Origin: Comamonadaceae bacterium
GTDB lineage: Bacteria > Pseudomonadota > Gammaproteobacteria > Burkholderiales > Burkholderiaceae_C
Assembly (NCBI GenBank): GCA_947464665.1
Contig: CANHXV010000037.1
Span: 1-14,246, forward strand
DNA length: 14,246 bases
Direction of reading: 5' to 3'
The notes below the pieces were generated by a model. That model was not told the DNA's origin, made no database searches, and saw only the letters and a program-made list of their open reading frames with translations. The position numbers and the translations under genes are program-made. Shown in pieces: positions 7,336-13,583 of the stretch. Position 1 is the stretch's first letter, and every line of letters begins with the position of its first letter.

Positions 7336-7623
7336 ATGGATACCAAGTGGCTGGAAGACTTTGTGAGCTTGGCTGAAACGCGAAGTTTCAGCCGGTCTGC
7401 TGAATTGCGGCATGTCACCCAATCGGCTTTTTCCAGGCGCATTCAATCGCTTGAAGCTTGGGCTGGGGCTAACTTGATCGATCGCAGTTCCTACCCCACC
7501 ACCCTCACGCCGGCCGGCCAGGTGATGCATGCCAAGGCCCTTGAGTTGTTGCAATTTTTGCAAAGCGCCAAATCTGAAATGAAAGATGACCATGACCAAC
7601 ATTCTGACAATCACAAAGCCTGA
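7336..7623 (+). pseudogene. Truncated LysR-type regulator, HypT-like DNA-binding domain only
   Basis: A 95-codon ORF whose first 82 residues are an intact LysR winged helix-turn-helix plus the start of the linker helix. The core is WLEDFVSLAETRSFSRSAEL, then RHVTQSAFSRRIQSLEAW, then LIDRSSYPTTLTPAG. WLEDF and VTQSAFSRRI...LEAW resemble the HypT/YjiE (hypochlorite-responsive) branch. A full family member has about 300 residues; the whole effector domain is missing. The last 12 codons (DDHDQHSDNHKA) are just the start of pyrC read in another frame, so the break is near 7580. No stop or frameshift spoils the domain itself, so it is either a recent deletion remnant or a retained small DNA-binding protein. 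It lies 7 bases after the ABC exporter. Its nearest strong ribosome binding site, GAGGAGG at 7308-7314, is too far from the ATG. Confidence 0.75.
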
Positions 7624-8623
7624 TGACTGGCACCTGCATGTGCGAGATGGCGCAGCACTTCACACGGTGGTGCCCCACACTGCCGCACAATTTGGCCGCG
7701 CCATCATCATGCCCAACTTGAAACCGCCCGTGACCACGGCAGCTTTGGCGCTTGAATACAAGTCACGCATCTTGGCCGCTGTGCCTCAGGGTGTTCATTT
7801 TGAACCGCTCATGACTTTGTACCTCACTGACAATTTGCCACCCGAAGAAATTGTCAAGGCCAAGGCCGCTGGCGTGGTGGCATGCAAGTTGTACCCTGCA
7901 GGCGCCACCACCAACAGCGATGCAGGCGTGACCGATTTGAAAAAGATTTACCCCACATTAGCAGCCATGCAAAAAGTAGGCATGCTCTTGCTGGTTCACG
8001 GCGAAGTGACCAGCAGCGACATTGATTTGTTTGACCGTGAAGCCGTGTTCATTGAAACGCAACTTATTCCGTTGCGCCGTGATTTTCCCGAGCTCAAAAT
8101 TGTGTTTGAGCACATCACCACCCAAGACGCCGCAGACTATGTCATGTCTGCTGATCGTTTCATGGGCGCGACCCTCACTGCTCATCACTTGTTGTTCAAC
8201 CGGAATGCCATTTTCACAGGAGGCATTCGACCTCACTACTATTGCTTGCCTGTTCTTAAACGCGAGACACATCGGGTGGCTTTGCTCCATGCCGCCACTT
8301 CAGGCAATGCTCGATTTTTCTTGGGCACCGACAGCGCGCCACATCCCGCTCATTTGAAAGAACATGCCTCTGGTTGTGCCGGTTGTTACACCGCGCACGC
8401 AGCCATGGAAATGTATGCCGAGGCTTTTGACAGCGTGGGCAAACTGGCTCAATTGGAGGCCTTTGCCAGTTTCAATGGCGCTGACTTTTATGGTTTGCCC
8501 CGCAACCAGGGCCAAATTACGTTGAAGCGCGAATCTTGGACGCCGCAAGAAAGCTACCCCTTTGGTGAGGCTGAGCTCAAGCCCCTTCGTTCAGGCGAAG
8601 CCTTGCCATGGCGCATGACCTAA
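7592..8623 (+). CDS. pyrC: Dihydroorotase, class II (PyrC)
   Basis: A 343-residue zinc amidohydrolase that cyclises N-carbamoyl-L-aspartate to dihydroorotate, the third step of pyrimidine synthesis, in the cytosol. All ligands of the binuclear site are seen: H14 and H16 in DDWHLHVRDG, the lysine to be carbamylated K99 in VACKLYPAGATTNSDAG, H136 in LLVHGEV, H174 in VFEHITT, and D247 in LGTDSAPH. The substrate loop region SGCAGCYTAHAAMEMYAE is like E. coli PyrC, as is the length (348 there). GAAAG at 7581-7585 is 6 bases before the ATG at 7592, so I prefer it over the in-frame ATG at 7586, which would leave no spacer. The gene starts inside the LysR remnant and overlaps the next gene by 16 bases. 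Confidence 0.96.
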   Translation: MTNILTITKPDDWHLHVRDGAALHTVVPHTAAQFGRAIIMPNLKPPVTTAALALEYKSRILAAVPQGVHFEPLMTLYLTDNLPPEEIVKAKAAGVVACKLYPAGATTNSDAGVTDLKKIYPTLAAMQKVGMLLLVHGEVTSSDIDLFDREAVFIETQLIPLRRDFPELKIVFEHITTQDAADYVMSADRFMGATLTAHHLLFNRNAIFTGGIRPHYYCLPVLKRETHRVALLHAATSGNARFFLGTDSAPHPAHLKEHASGCAGCYTAHAAMEMYAEAFDSVGKLAQLEAFASFNGADFYGLPRNQGQITLKRESWTPQESYPFGEAELKPLRSGEALPWRMT

Positions 8624-9396
8624 GCCGCATTGATTGGCAAGCGCCTTGGCTGACGCCATGGCGTGAGCGAGGTGAATGGATTGCACAACAAGTCAAGCAA
8701 GGCGCTTCGGTTGAACAGGCCTGCAATGCTTCACTTCAATTGTTTCAGCCGCAGATGGAAATGCTGGGCCAAGGCCACAAAGCTGTTTGTCATGTCCAGT
8801 TTGTCCCGCAGGCCGCCTTGCCCGATGGCCAAGCCTACGAGCAGTTTATTTTCAACAACCAGCAGGTGCCAACGCGAGATGGTCTGCATGATTTCTTCAA
8901 TGCGCTGTGTTGGCTCGAATTTCCCTTGGCCAAAAAGCAACTTAACCAATTGCAGGCGACTGCCATTCAAGCGCAAGGAGTCGGTGCCGTACGGGGGCCA
9001 GTGCGAGATGCCGTCACGGTGTTTGACGAAAACGCCACCCTGATTCAATTGTCCGACGAGCTTTGGCATGCTTTGCACATGCGAGATTGGCACACTGCTT
9101 TTGTGGCGATGAAATCCAGCTGGAAAGATGTGCAGCTTTTGATCTTTGGCCATGCGGCCTTGGAAAAACTGGTCAATCCCTACAAAGCCATCACGGTTCA
9201 CTTGTGGCGAGTGCCATCGGGTTTGCCAAGCTCGGATTGGGACGCGTGGCTGGCGCAAGACCTGCAGCCCGACAAGTTGGCGGCTAAACCCTTTTTGCCA
9301 ACGCCCGTCTTGGGAGTTCCTGGTTGGTGGCCGGCCAATGCAAGCGCTGATTTTTATGCTGACCCCCAAGTGTTTCGCCCAGCGAGACACCCTTAA
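8608..9396 (+). CDS. DUF3025 domain-containing protein
   Basis: A 262-residue soluble protein of unknown function matching DUF3025. Recognisable blocks: DGLHDFFNALCWLEFPLAKKQLNQLQ (about 91-116), RGPVRDAVTVFDENATLIQLSDELW, the RDWHTAF segment, and IFGHAALEKLVNPYKAITVHLW near residue 180. No signal peptide or membrane helix is seen, and there are no obvious catalytic motifs beyond conserved Asp, His and Asn in these blocks. The ATG lies inside the 3' end of pyrC (16-base overlap, different frame), indicating translational coupling. Co-occurrence with pyrC may reflect operon history rather than a role in pyrimidine synthesis. The TAA stop lies within the left arm of the inverted repeat that leads into the htpX leader. 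Confidence 0.85.
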   Translation: MAHDLSRIDWQAPWLTPWRERGEWIAQQVKQGASVEQACNASLQLFQPQMEMLGQGHKAVCHVQFVPQAALPDGQAYEQFIFNNQQVPTRDGLHDFFNALCWLEFPLAKKQLNQLQATAIQAQGVGAVRGPVRDAVTVFDENATLIQLSDELWHALHMRDWHTAFVAMKSSWKDVQLLIFGHAALEKLVNPYKAITVHLWRVPSGLPSSDWDAWLAQDLQPDKLAAKPFLPTPVLGVPGWWPANASADFYADPQVFRPARHP

Positions 9397-9420
9397 TTCC
9401 GTTCAATTTTGAGGAATTAA
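9393..9420 (+). repeat. AT-rich hairpin masking a ribosome binding site ahead of htpX
   Basis: A perfect 8-bp inverted repeat, TTAATTCC (9393-9400) and GGAATTAA (9413-9420), around a 12-base loop. The left arm overlaps the stop codon of the DUF3025 gene. The right arm contains most of a GAGGA ribosome binding site and ends against an ATG at 9421. There is no T-tract, so it is not an intrinsic terminator. In RNA it would be a weak, A/U-rich stem able to hide the binding site. Confidence 0.5.
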
Positions 9421-9498
9421 ATGGACGCACTTGATTTTGCGTGCGCGCCCCCTAACATTCAGTCTGTGCGCTTGGCCTTCGCTGGGCGGTGGATCTAA
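9421..9498 (+). CDS. Possible 25-residue leader peptide upstream of htpX
   Basis: A 25-codon ORF beginning MDALDFACAPP and ending FAGRWI, with a near-ideal ribosome binding site: GAGGA (9411-9415), a 5-base spacer, then ATG. Its stop is 6 bases before the htpX ATG. The peptide is not strongly hydrophobic and I recognise no family. The placement fits a translated leader coupling htpX to upstream mRNA. However, a sigma32-like promoter would lie inside this ORF (9430-9456), and transcripts from it would not carry the ORF. It may be a chance ORF. Confidence 0.3.
   Translation: MDALDFACAPPNIQSVRLAFAGRWI
9430..9456 (+). promoter_or_regulatory. Sigma32-like (heat-shock) promoter for htpX
   Basis: CTTGATT (9430-9436) resembles the sigma32 -35 element CTTGAAA. 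CCCCTAAC (9449-9456) resembles the -10 element CCCCATnT. The spacer is 12 bases, slightly short of the usual 13-14. The start point would fall about 40 bases upstream of the htpX ATG. HtpX is heat-shock induced in E. coli, which supports this reading. Both boxes deviate from consensus. Confidence 0.42.
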
Positions 9499-9504
9499 AT
9501 CCTC

Positions 9505-10374
9505 ATGAAACGTATCATTTTGTTTGTACTGACCAACTTGGCTGTGGTGTTGGTGCTGGGTGTTGTGGCCAGTTTGCTGGGCGTTAACCGCTTCCTCACT
9601 TCGAATGGCCTAGATTTAACTGCCTTGTTGGGTTTTGCCCTGATCATGGGTTTTGGTGGTGCTTTTATTTCATTGCTCATCAGCAAGCCTGTGGCCAAGT
9701 GGAGCTCTGGCGTTCAAGTGATTGCACAGCCTAACAATGCCGACGAAAAGTGGTTGGTCGACACTGTGCAAAAACTGGCCGATAAGTCGGGCATTGGCAT
9801 GCCTGAAGTCGGTATTTTTGAAGGTGATCCCAATGCGTTTGCAACCGGCGCCTTTAAAAACTCGGCCTTGGTGGCTGTTTCGACGGGCCTGTTGCAAAAC
9901 ATGAACCACGATGAAATCGAGGCCGTCTTGGCGCACGAAGTAGCGCACATTGCCAATGGTGACATGGTGACCATGGCCCTCATTCAAGGCGTGATGAACA
10001 CCTTTGTGGTCTTCCTGTCCAGAGTGGTGGGCTATGCGGTTGACAGCTTCCTGCGCAAAAACGACGAAGAAAACACAGGGCCTGGCATGGGTTACTGGAT
10101 TACCACCATCGTCCTCGACATTGTTTTGGGCTTTGCGGCAGCCATAGTGGTGGCTTGGTTCAGCCGTCAGCGTGAGTTCCGCGCAGACGCAGGCGCAGCC
10201 GAGTTGATGGGCCGCAAACAGCCCATGATGAACGCTCTGGCCCGTTTGGGTAGTTTGCACACGGCTGACCTGCCAAAGAGCGTGGCGGCCATGGGCATCG
10301 CCGGTGGCATGGGTCAGTTGTTTTCAACTCACCCGCCTATTGAAGAGCGCATTGAGGCTTTGAAAAACAGTTAA
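9505..10374 (+). CDS. htpX: Membrane zinc metalloprotease HtpX
   Basis: A 289-residue M48-family inner-membrane protease that degrades misfolded membrane proteins alongside FtsH. The active site HEVAH lies at 144-148 within VLAHEVAHIANGD. The third zinc ligand is E224 in RQREFRADAGAAELMG. Four membrane segments are seen, about 4-27, 38-60, 157-178 and 197-220, placing the catalytic domain on the cytosolic side. The end HPPIEERIEAL is typical of the family, and the length matches E. coli HtpX (293). The start is supported by the family-typical MKRI...LFVLTN opening; the ribosome binding site (GTGGA, 9489-9493) is weak and 11 bases away. It is preceded by a leader with a hairpin, a short ORF and a sigma32-like promoter. 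A separate promoter follows the gene. Confidence 0.96.
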   Translation: MKRIILFVLTNLAVVLVLGVVASLLGVNRFLTSNGLDLTALLGFALIMGFGGAFISLLISKPVAKWSSGVQVIAQPNNADEKWLVDTVQKLADKSGIGMPEVGIFEGDPNAFATGAFKNSALVAVSTGLLQNMNHDEIEAVLAHEVAHIANGDMVTMALIQGVMNTFVVFLSRVVGYAVDSFLRKNDEENTGPGMGYWITTIVLDIVLGFAAAIVVAWFSRQREFRADAGAAELMGRKQPMMNALARLGSLHTADLPKSVAAMGIAGGMGQLFSTHPPIEERIEALKNS

Positions 10375-10384
10375 GCATTGGGTA

Positions 10385-10431
10385 ACCCACGAGACTTGGC
10401 TTCAGACAGCCGTCATTTATAGTCCGTGGGT
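10385..10431. repeat. Inverted repeat flanking the DMT permease promoter
   Basis: A perfect 7-bp inverted repeat, ACCCACG (10385-10391) and CGTGGGT (10425-10431), 33 bases apart. The arms bracket the -35 and -10 boxes at 10396-10423. A local palindrome GGGTAACCC (10380-10388) overlaps the left arm. It could be an operator pair or a chance pairing of G/C-rich heptamers. Confidence 0.3.
10396..10423 (+). promoter_or_regulatory. Sigma70-like promoter for the DMT permease gene
   Basis: TTGGCT (10396-10401, four of six matches to TTGACA) and TATAGT (10418-10423, five of six matches to TATAAT) are 16 bases apart. A transcript would begin about 7 bases after the -10 box, at or next to the GTG at 10430. 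The first codon would then have almost no leader. Confidence 0.5.
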
Positions 10432-11395
10432 GCCCAGATTTGTTCCCACCTCGCTTCAGCGATTTTTAACCCTCGCGCGTTTACAAAACTCTCGTCGTTT
10501 TGAACGTTTGCCAGCACCTGTCAGGGGCATGGCTTGGATGGCGCTGGGGGGTTTGGCTTTTTCCCTGCTCAATAGCATTGCCCGAAGCTTTTCCATGCAA
10601 ATGGATCCTTTTGAGGCTCAATTCCTTCGCTATTTCTGTGGCCTGCTCGTGATGTTGCCCTTGCTGTGGCACCAAGGCCTGGCCGCCTATGTGCCAGTCG
10701 ACATGAAGGGTCAGTTTTGGCGTGGCGGCGTCCACACCATTGGCTTGATGCTGTGGTTCGTTGCATTGCCCCAAATTCCGCTGGCTGACATGACTGCCAT
10801 TGGTTTCACAGGCCCCATTTTCATCATGTTGGGTGCAGCGTGGTTCTTGGGGGAGCCCATGCGCAAAGACCGATGGATAGCGGCTGCAATTGGCTTTGCC
10901 GGCGTGTTGGTGGTGGTGGTGCCGAACTTGTCGGGTACAGGAGGGTGGTACAACTTGGTCATGCTGGCCTCATCGCCTGTGTTTGCGGCCTCTTTTTTGA
11001 TCACCAAACATTTAACGAGAACTGAGAAGCCCGGTGTCATCGTGATGTGGCAATCGATCACAGTGACTTTGTTCAGTTTGCCTTTGGCTTTGATGAATTG
11101 GCAAGCGCCTACGTTGTGGCAATGGGGTGGTTTTATGGTGGCCGGCGTGCTGGGCACGATCGGCCATTACAGCCTGACCAAAGCATTCAGTGTGGCCGAT
11201 ATTTCAGCCACGCAATCTCTTCGATTTTTAGACTTGGTCTGGGCCTCCCTTTTGGGCTGGCTGGTCTTTGGCGATTTTCCAAGTCAATGGACTTGGCTAG
11301 GAGCTGCAGTCATTCTGGTCTCCACCGTTTGGATTGCACGGCGAGAGGGCCGCAGAAAAGAAGAGCCCTCACCGCTCAATTCTTCTGAAACTTGA
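10430..11395 (+). CDS. DMT superfamily permease (two EamA domains)
   Basis: A 321-residue inner-membrane protein with about ten hydrophobic segments in two EamA repeats (about 38-165 and 172-300). The repeats show typical endings: MLGAAWFLGEPMRKDRWIAAAIGFAGVLVVV in the first, and LRFLDLVWASLLGWLVFGD then TWLGAAVILVSTVWIARREG in the second. Such proteins export or import small metabolites (amino acids, sugars, S-adenosylmethionine, riboflavin); the substrate cannot be read here. The start is uncertain. GTG 10430 gives a basic 33-residue N-terminal arm, sits at the predicted transcription start and has no ribosome binding site; ATG 10529 (before AWMALGG) would begin just ahead of the first helix. 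The gene ends 3 bases from the convergent 5'-nucleotidase stop. Confidence 0.87.
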   Translation: MPRFVPTSLQRFLTLARLQNSRRFERLPAPVRGMAWMALGGLAFSLLNSIARSFSMQMDPFEAQFLRYFCGLLVMLPLLWHQGLAAYVPVDMKGQFWRGGVHTIGLMLWFVALPQIPLADMTAIGFTGPIFIMLGAAWFLGEPMRKDRWIAAAIGFAGVLVVVVPNLSGTGGWYNLVMLASSPVFAASFLITKHLTRTEKPGVIVMWQSITVTLFSLPLALMNWQAPTLWQWGGFMVAGVLGTIGHYSLTKAFSVADISATQSLRFLDLVWASLLGWLVFGDFPSQWTWLGAAVILVSTVWIARREGRRKEEPSPLNSSET

Positions 11396-11398
11396 AGC

Positions 11399-12331
11399 TC
11401 AGTTTTGAGCGTCGCTAGGTGGCGCACTGCTTGTGGGTGGGTTGCTAATGCCACTGGCCACATGCCCTGACGGCACATGTTGCGCTGCAGATTCAATGTG
11501 GCCGGTTTGATCGTCAAAGAAAAAGTCAGGTTCAAATTCTTTGAGAAATTCTCCTTTAGGCAAGCCGCCTAAAAACATGGCCTCGTCCACCTCAATGTTC
11601 CATTCCATCAAGGTGCGAATGGCGCGCTCGTGGGCGGGCGCGCTGCGGGCAGTGACCAACGCAGTCCTGACCCGAATGGCTGGCGTACCTTCTTGCTGAA
11701 GTCGGTGAAGCGCGGCCAGCAAAGGCTTGAAAGGCCCGGCCAACAAGGGTTGTGAGGCCTTGGCGTGTTCGTGCGCTTGAAAGGCAGACAAACCCTGCGA
11801 TTGAAAAACACGCTCAGCTTCATCTGAAAACAAAACCGCATCACCGTCAAATGCAATGCGCACTTCATGCGGGTGTGCTTCGGACGCATGCGCAGAATGG
11901 GGGTAGACCTGAGCCGCAGGAACGCCAGCGTCTAGGGCGGCGCGCACATCCGACAGATGCGTGGACAAAAAGAGATTGGCATTAAGGGGTTTCAAATAGC
12001 GCCACGGCGACTGACCGCGGGTGAAGCTGCCACGTTGAATGGACAAGCCATAGTGCTGTGCTGATCGGAAAACGCGCATGCCTGAGACAGGATCGTTGCG
12101 CGACAAGATGACCACTTCAACCCGTTGCGTTGTGGCATCGTTGAAGGCCAAGAGTTTTTTCACCAAAGAAAAAGCAACGCCTGGTTTGGCAGGCTCTTCA
12201 AGGCGCTCCAATTGCAGCTTCATGTAAGCGCGGTCGTCGCTTTGCTCGAAGACCAAGTTTTCTTCTTCGAAATCAAACAAGGCGCGCGATGAAATCGCCA
12301 CGACCAACTGACCGTCTAGGCTGACTGCCAT
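11399..12331 (-). CDS. 5'-nucleotidase, cytosolic cN-I (PF06189-like) family
   Basis: A 310-residue soluble protein related to vertebrate cytosolic 5'-nucleotidase I, which removes phosphate from nucleoside monophosphates. Conserved blocks in order: VVAISSRALFDFEEENLVF (10-28), VVILSRNDPVSGMRVFRS (73-90), GLSIQRGSFTRGQSPWRYLKPLNANLFLS, the acidic motif IAFDGDAVLFSDEAERVF (159-176), and late MFLGGLPKGEFLKEFEPDFFFDDQ. The DxD and terminal DD are candidate metal/phosphate residues. The start is supported by AGGAG six bases before the ATG. It begins 13 bases after the gspF stop on the same strand, so it is probably co-transcribed with the secretion genes, although it has no evident part in secretion. 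The final 25 residues, rich in Ser, Pro and Ala, are a low-complexity tail. Confidence 0.87.
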   Translation of the reverse strand: MAVSLDGQLVVAISSRALFDFEEENLVFEQSDDRAYMKLQLERLEEPAKPGVAFSLVKKLLAFNDATTQRVEVVILSRNDPVSGMRVFRSAQHYGLSIQRGSFTRGQSPWRYLKPLNANLFLSTHLSDVRAALDAGVPAAQVYPHSAHASEAHPHEVRIAFDGDAVLFSDEAERVFQSQGLSAFQAHEHAKASQPLLAGPFKPLLAALHRLQQEGTPAIRVRTALVTARSAPAHERAIRTLMEWNIEVDEAMFLGGLPKGEFLKEFEPDFFFDDQTGHIESAAQHVPSGHVASGISNPPTSSAPPSDAQN

Positions 12332-12344
12332 GGCATGCTCCTGG

Positions 12345-13571
12345 TTATCGTACCCATTGATTCAACTCCATGATGGGCATGAGCACGGCCAACACAATGA
12401 GCATGACCACACCGCCCATGGCCACAATGAGCAAGGGCTCCAAAATGGTGGCCAAGGCCAAGGCGCGGCGCTGCACATCGGCCGAAAGTTGTTGGGCCGC
12501 ACGTTGCAACATGAGTGGCAGTTGACCGGTTTGCTCGCCCAAGCGAGCAAACATGGCGAGCAAACTGGGAAAACGTTTTTTCTGTCCCATGGCCATCGCC
12601 AAAGGGGCGCCTTCACGCACCAAGATCAAGGCGTCAAGAACATCAGCGCGCATGGCCTGATTGGACAGCGTGTCGGCGGCAGATTGCATGGCCTTCAAGA
12701 TGGGCACACCAGCAGCAGTGAGCATGGCCAGGGTGCTGGCAAATCGCGCTGTGTTGTAGCCGGTCGCCAATCGGCCCAAAAGGGGTAAACGCAAAACAGC
12801 AGCATCAAAGCGCAAGCGCAAAGCATGTTGCTTCATGGCCTGCTGAAATCCCAGCCAACTCAAGACCAGCAACAGCGCTACGGTCCAACCGTGGTTGCGC
12901 ACAAAATCACTGAGGGCCAGCATGGCAACCGTCAGTCCTGGCAACTTGCGCTGGCTGCCCGAAAACACTTGCGCCACTTGTGGCACCACGGTGCTGAGCA
13001 GAAAAATCACAATGAGCAATGCAATGAGGCTTACGATGGCGGGGTACAAAGAAGCACTTAAGAGTTTCGCTTTGAGTGTTTGCTGATCTTGCAAATCGTC
13101 AGCCAGTTGTCCCAATACCGCGCCTAAATTGCCGCCTTGCTCGCCAGCACTGATGACCGCTGTGTACAGCGCTGAAAATTCTTGGGGATGTTGCGCCATG
13201 GCTTTGGCCAGTCCCAATCCTGCATTGACTTCTGCTCTCAAATTGGCGACCAAATGCGACTGCTTTTCTGATTCGGCTTCATCGCTTAAAGCGGCCAAGG
13301 CACGCTCGAGGGGCAATCCGCTGCCGACCAAGCTGGCCAATTGCCGAGTCCAAACAGCCAGAGCACTGGCAGAAAAACATTTGGCAGAGCCGATGTTGGT
13401 TTGCCAAATGCTTTTTTTGTCAGAAGCACTTTGCGCCAGCGCTTGCACGGCCAATGGCACCAATGACTGAGCGCGCAATTGACCCCGCGCAGCTTTGGCG
13501 CTGTCGGCCTCGATCACGCCCTTTCGCAGGACGCCATCGTTTTGCAGTGCTTCAAAAGAATAGGCTGGCAT
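12345..13571 (-). CDS. gspF: Type II secretion inner-membrane platform protein GspF
   Basis: A 408-residue platform protein of the type II secretion system, located in the inner membrane, where it links the GspE ATPase to pseudopilus assembly. It opens MPAYSFEALQNDGVLRKGVIEADSAKAARGQLR, typical of GspF rather than PilC. The family's internal duplication is visible: RQLASLVGSGLPLERAL (76-92) with STLAMLTAAGVPILKAM (279-295), and SAGEQGGNLGAVLGQLADDL (141-160) with RLGEQTGQLPLMLQRAAQQL (343-362). Membrane segments lie near 172-196, 226-245 and 377-401. Length matches E. coli GspF. It starts 12 bases after the gspE stop and is followed 13 bases later by the 5'-nucleotidase gene. The rest of a gsp cluster is not in the window. 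Confidence 0.93.
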   Translation of the reverse strand: MPAYSFEALQNDGVLRKGVIEADSAKAARGQLRAQSLVPLAVQALAQSASDKKSIWQTNIGSAKCFSASALAVWTRQLASLVGSGLPLERALAALSDEAESEKQSHLVANLRAEVNAGLGLAKAMAQHPQEFSALYTAVISAGEQGGNLGAVLGQLADDLQDQQTLKAKLLSASLYPAIVSLIALLIVIFLLSTVVPQVAQVFSGSQRKLPGLTVAMLALSDFVRNHGWTVALLLVLSWLGFQQAMKQHALRLRFDAAVLRLPLLGRLATGYNTARFASTLAMLTAAGVPILKAMQSAADTLSNQAMRADVLDALILVREGAPLAMAMGQKKRFPSLLAMFARLGEQTGQLPLMLQRAAQQLSADVQRRALALATILEPLLIVAMGGVVMLIVLAVLMPIMELNQWVR

Positions 13572-13583
13572 GAGCTGTTGAGA

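Noticed and set aside
8731..9390. 219-codon ORF on the - strand opposite the DUF3025 gene
   Set aside because: It lies wholly within a family-matching + strand gene, has no recognisable domain and no ribosome binding site; it is a shadow of codon bias.
9393..9420. Inverted repeat after the DUF3025 gene as a terminator
   Set aside because: The stem is A/T-rich and followed by ATGGAC rather than a T-run; a leader structure is the more likely reading.
9670..10260. 196-codon ORF on the - strand opposite htpX
   Set aside because: His-rich, low-complexity translation that mirrors the htpX codons; HtpX has all catalytic motifs, so this is a shadow.
11397..11410. Hairpin GCTCA-GTTT-TGAGC between the convergent DMT permease and 5'-nucleotidase genes as a two-way terminator
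   Set aside because: The stem is only 5 bp and no T-tract follows on either strand, so it does not meet the criteria for an intrinsic terminator.
12330..12788. 152-codon + strand ORF opposite gspF
   Set aside because: Gly/His/Gln-rich translation caused by reading gspF in antisense; no independent support.
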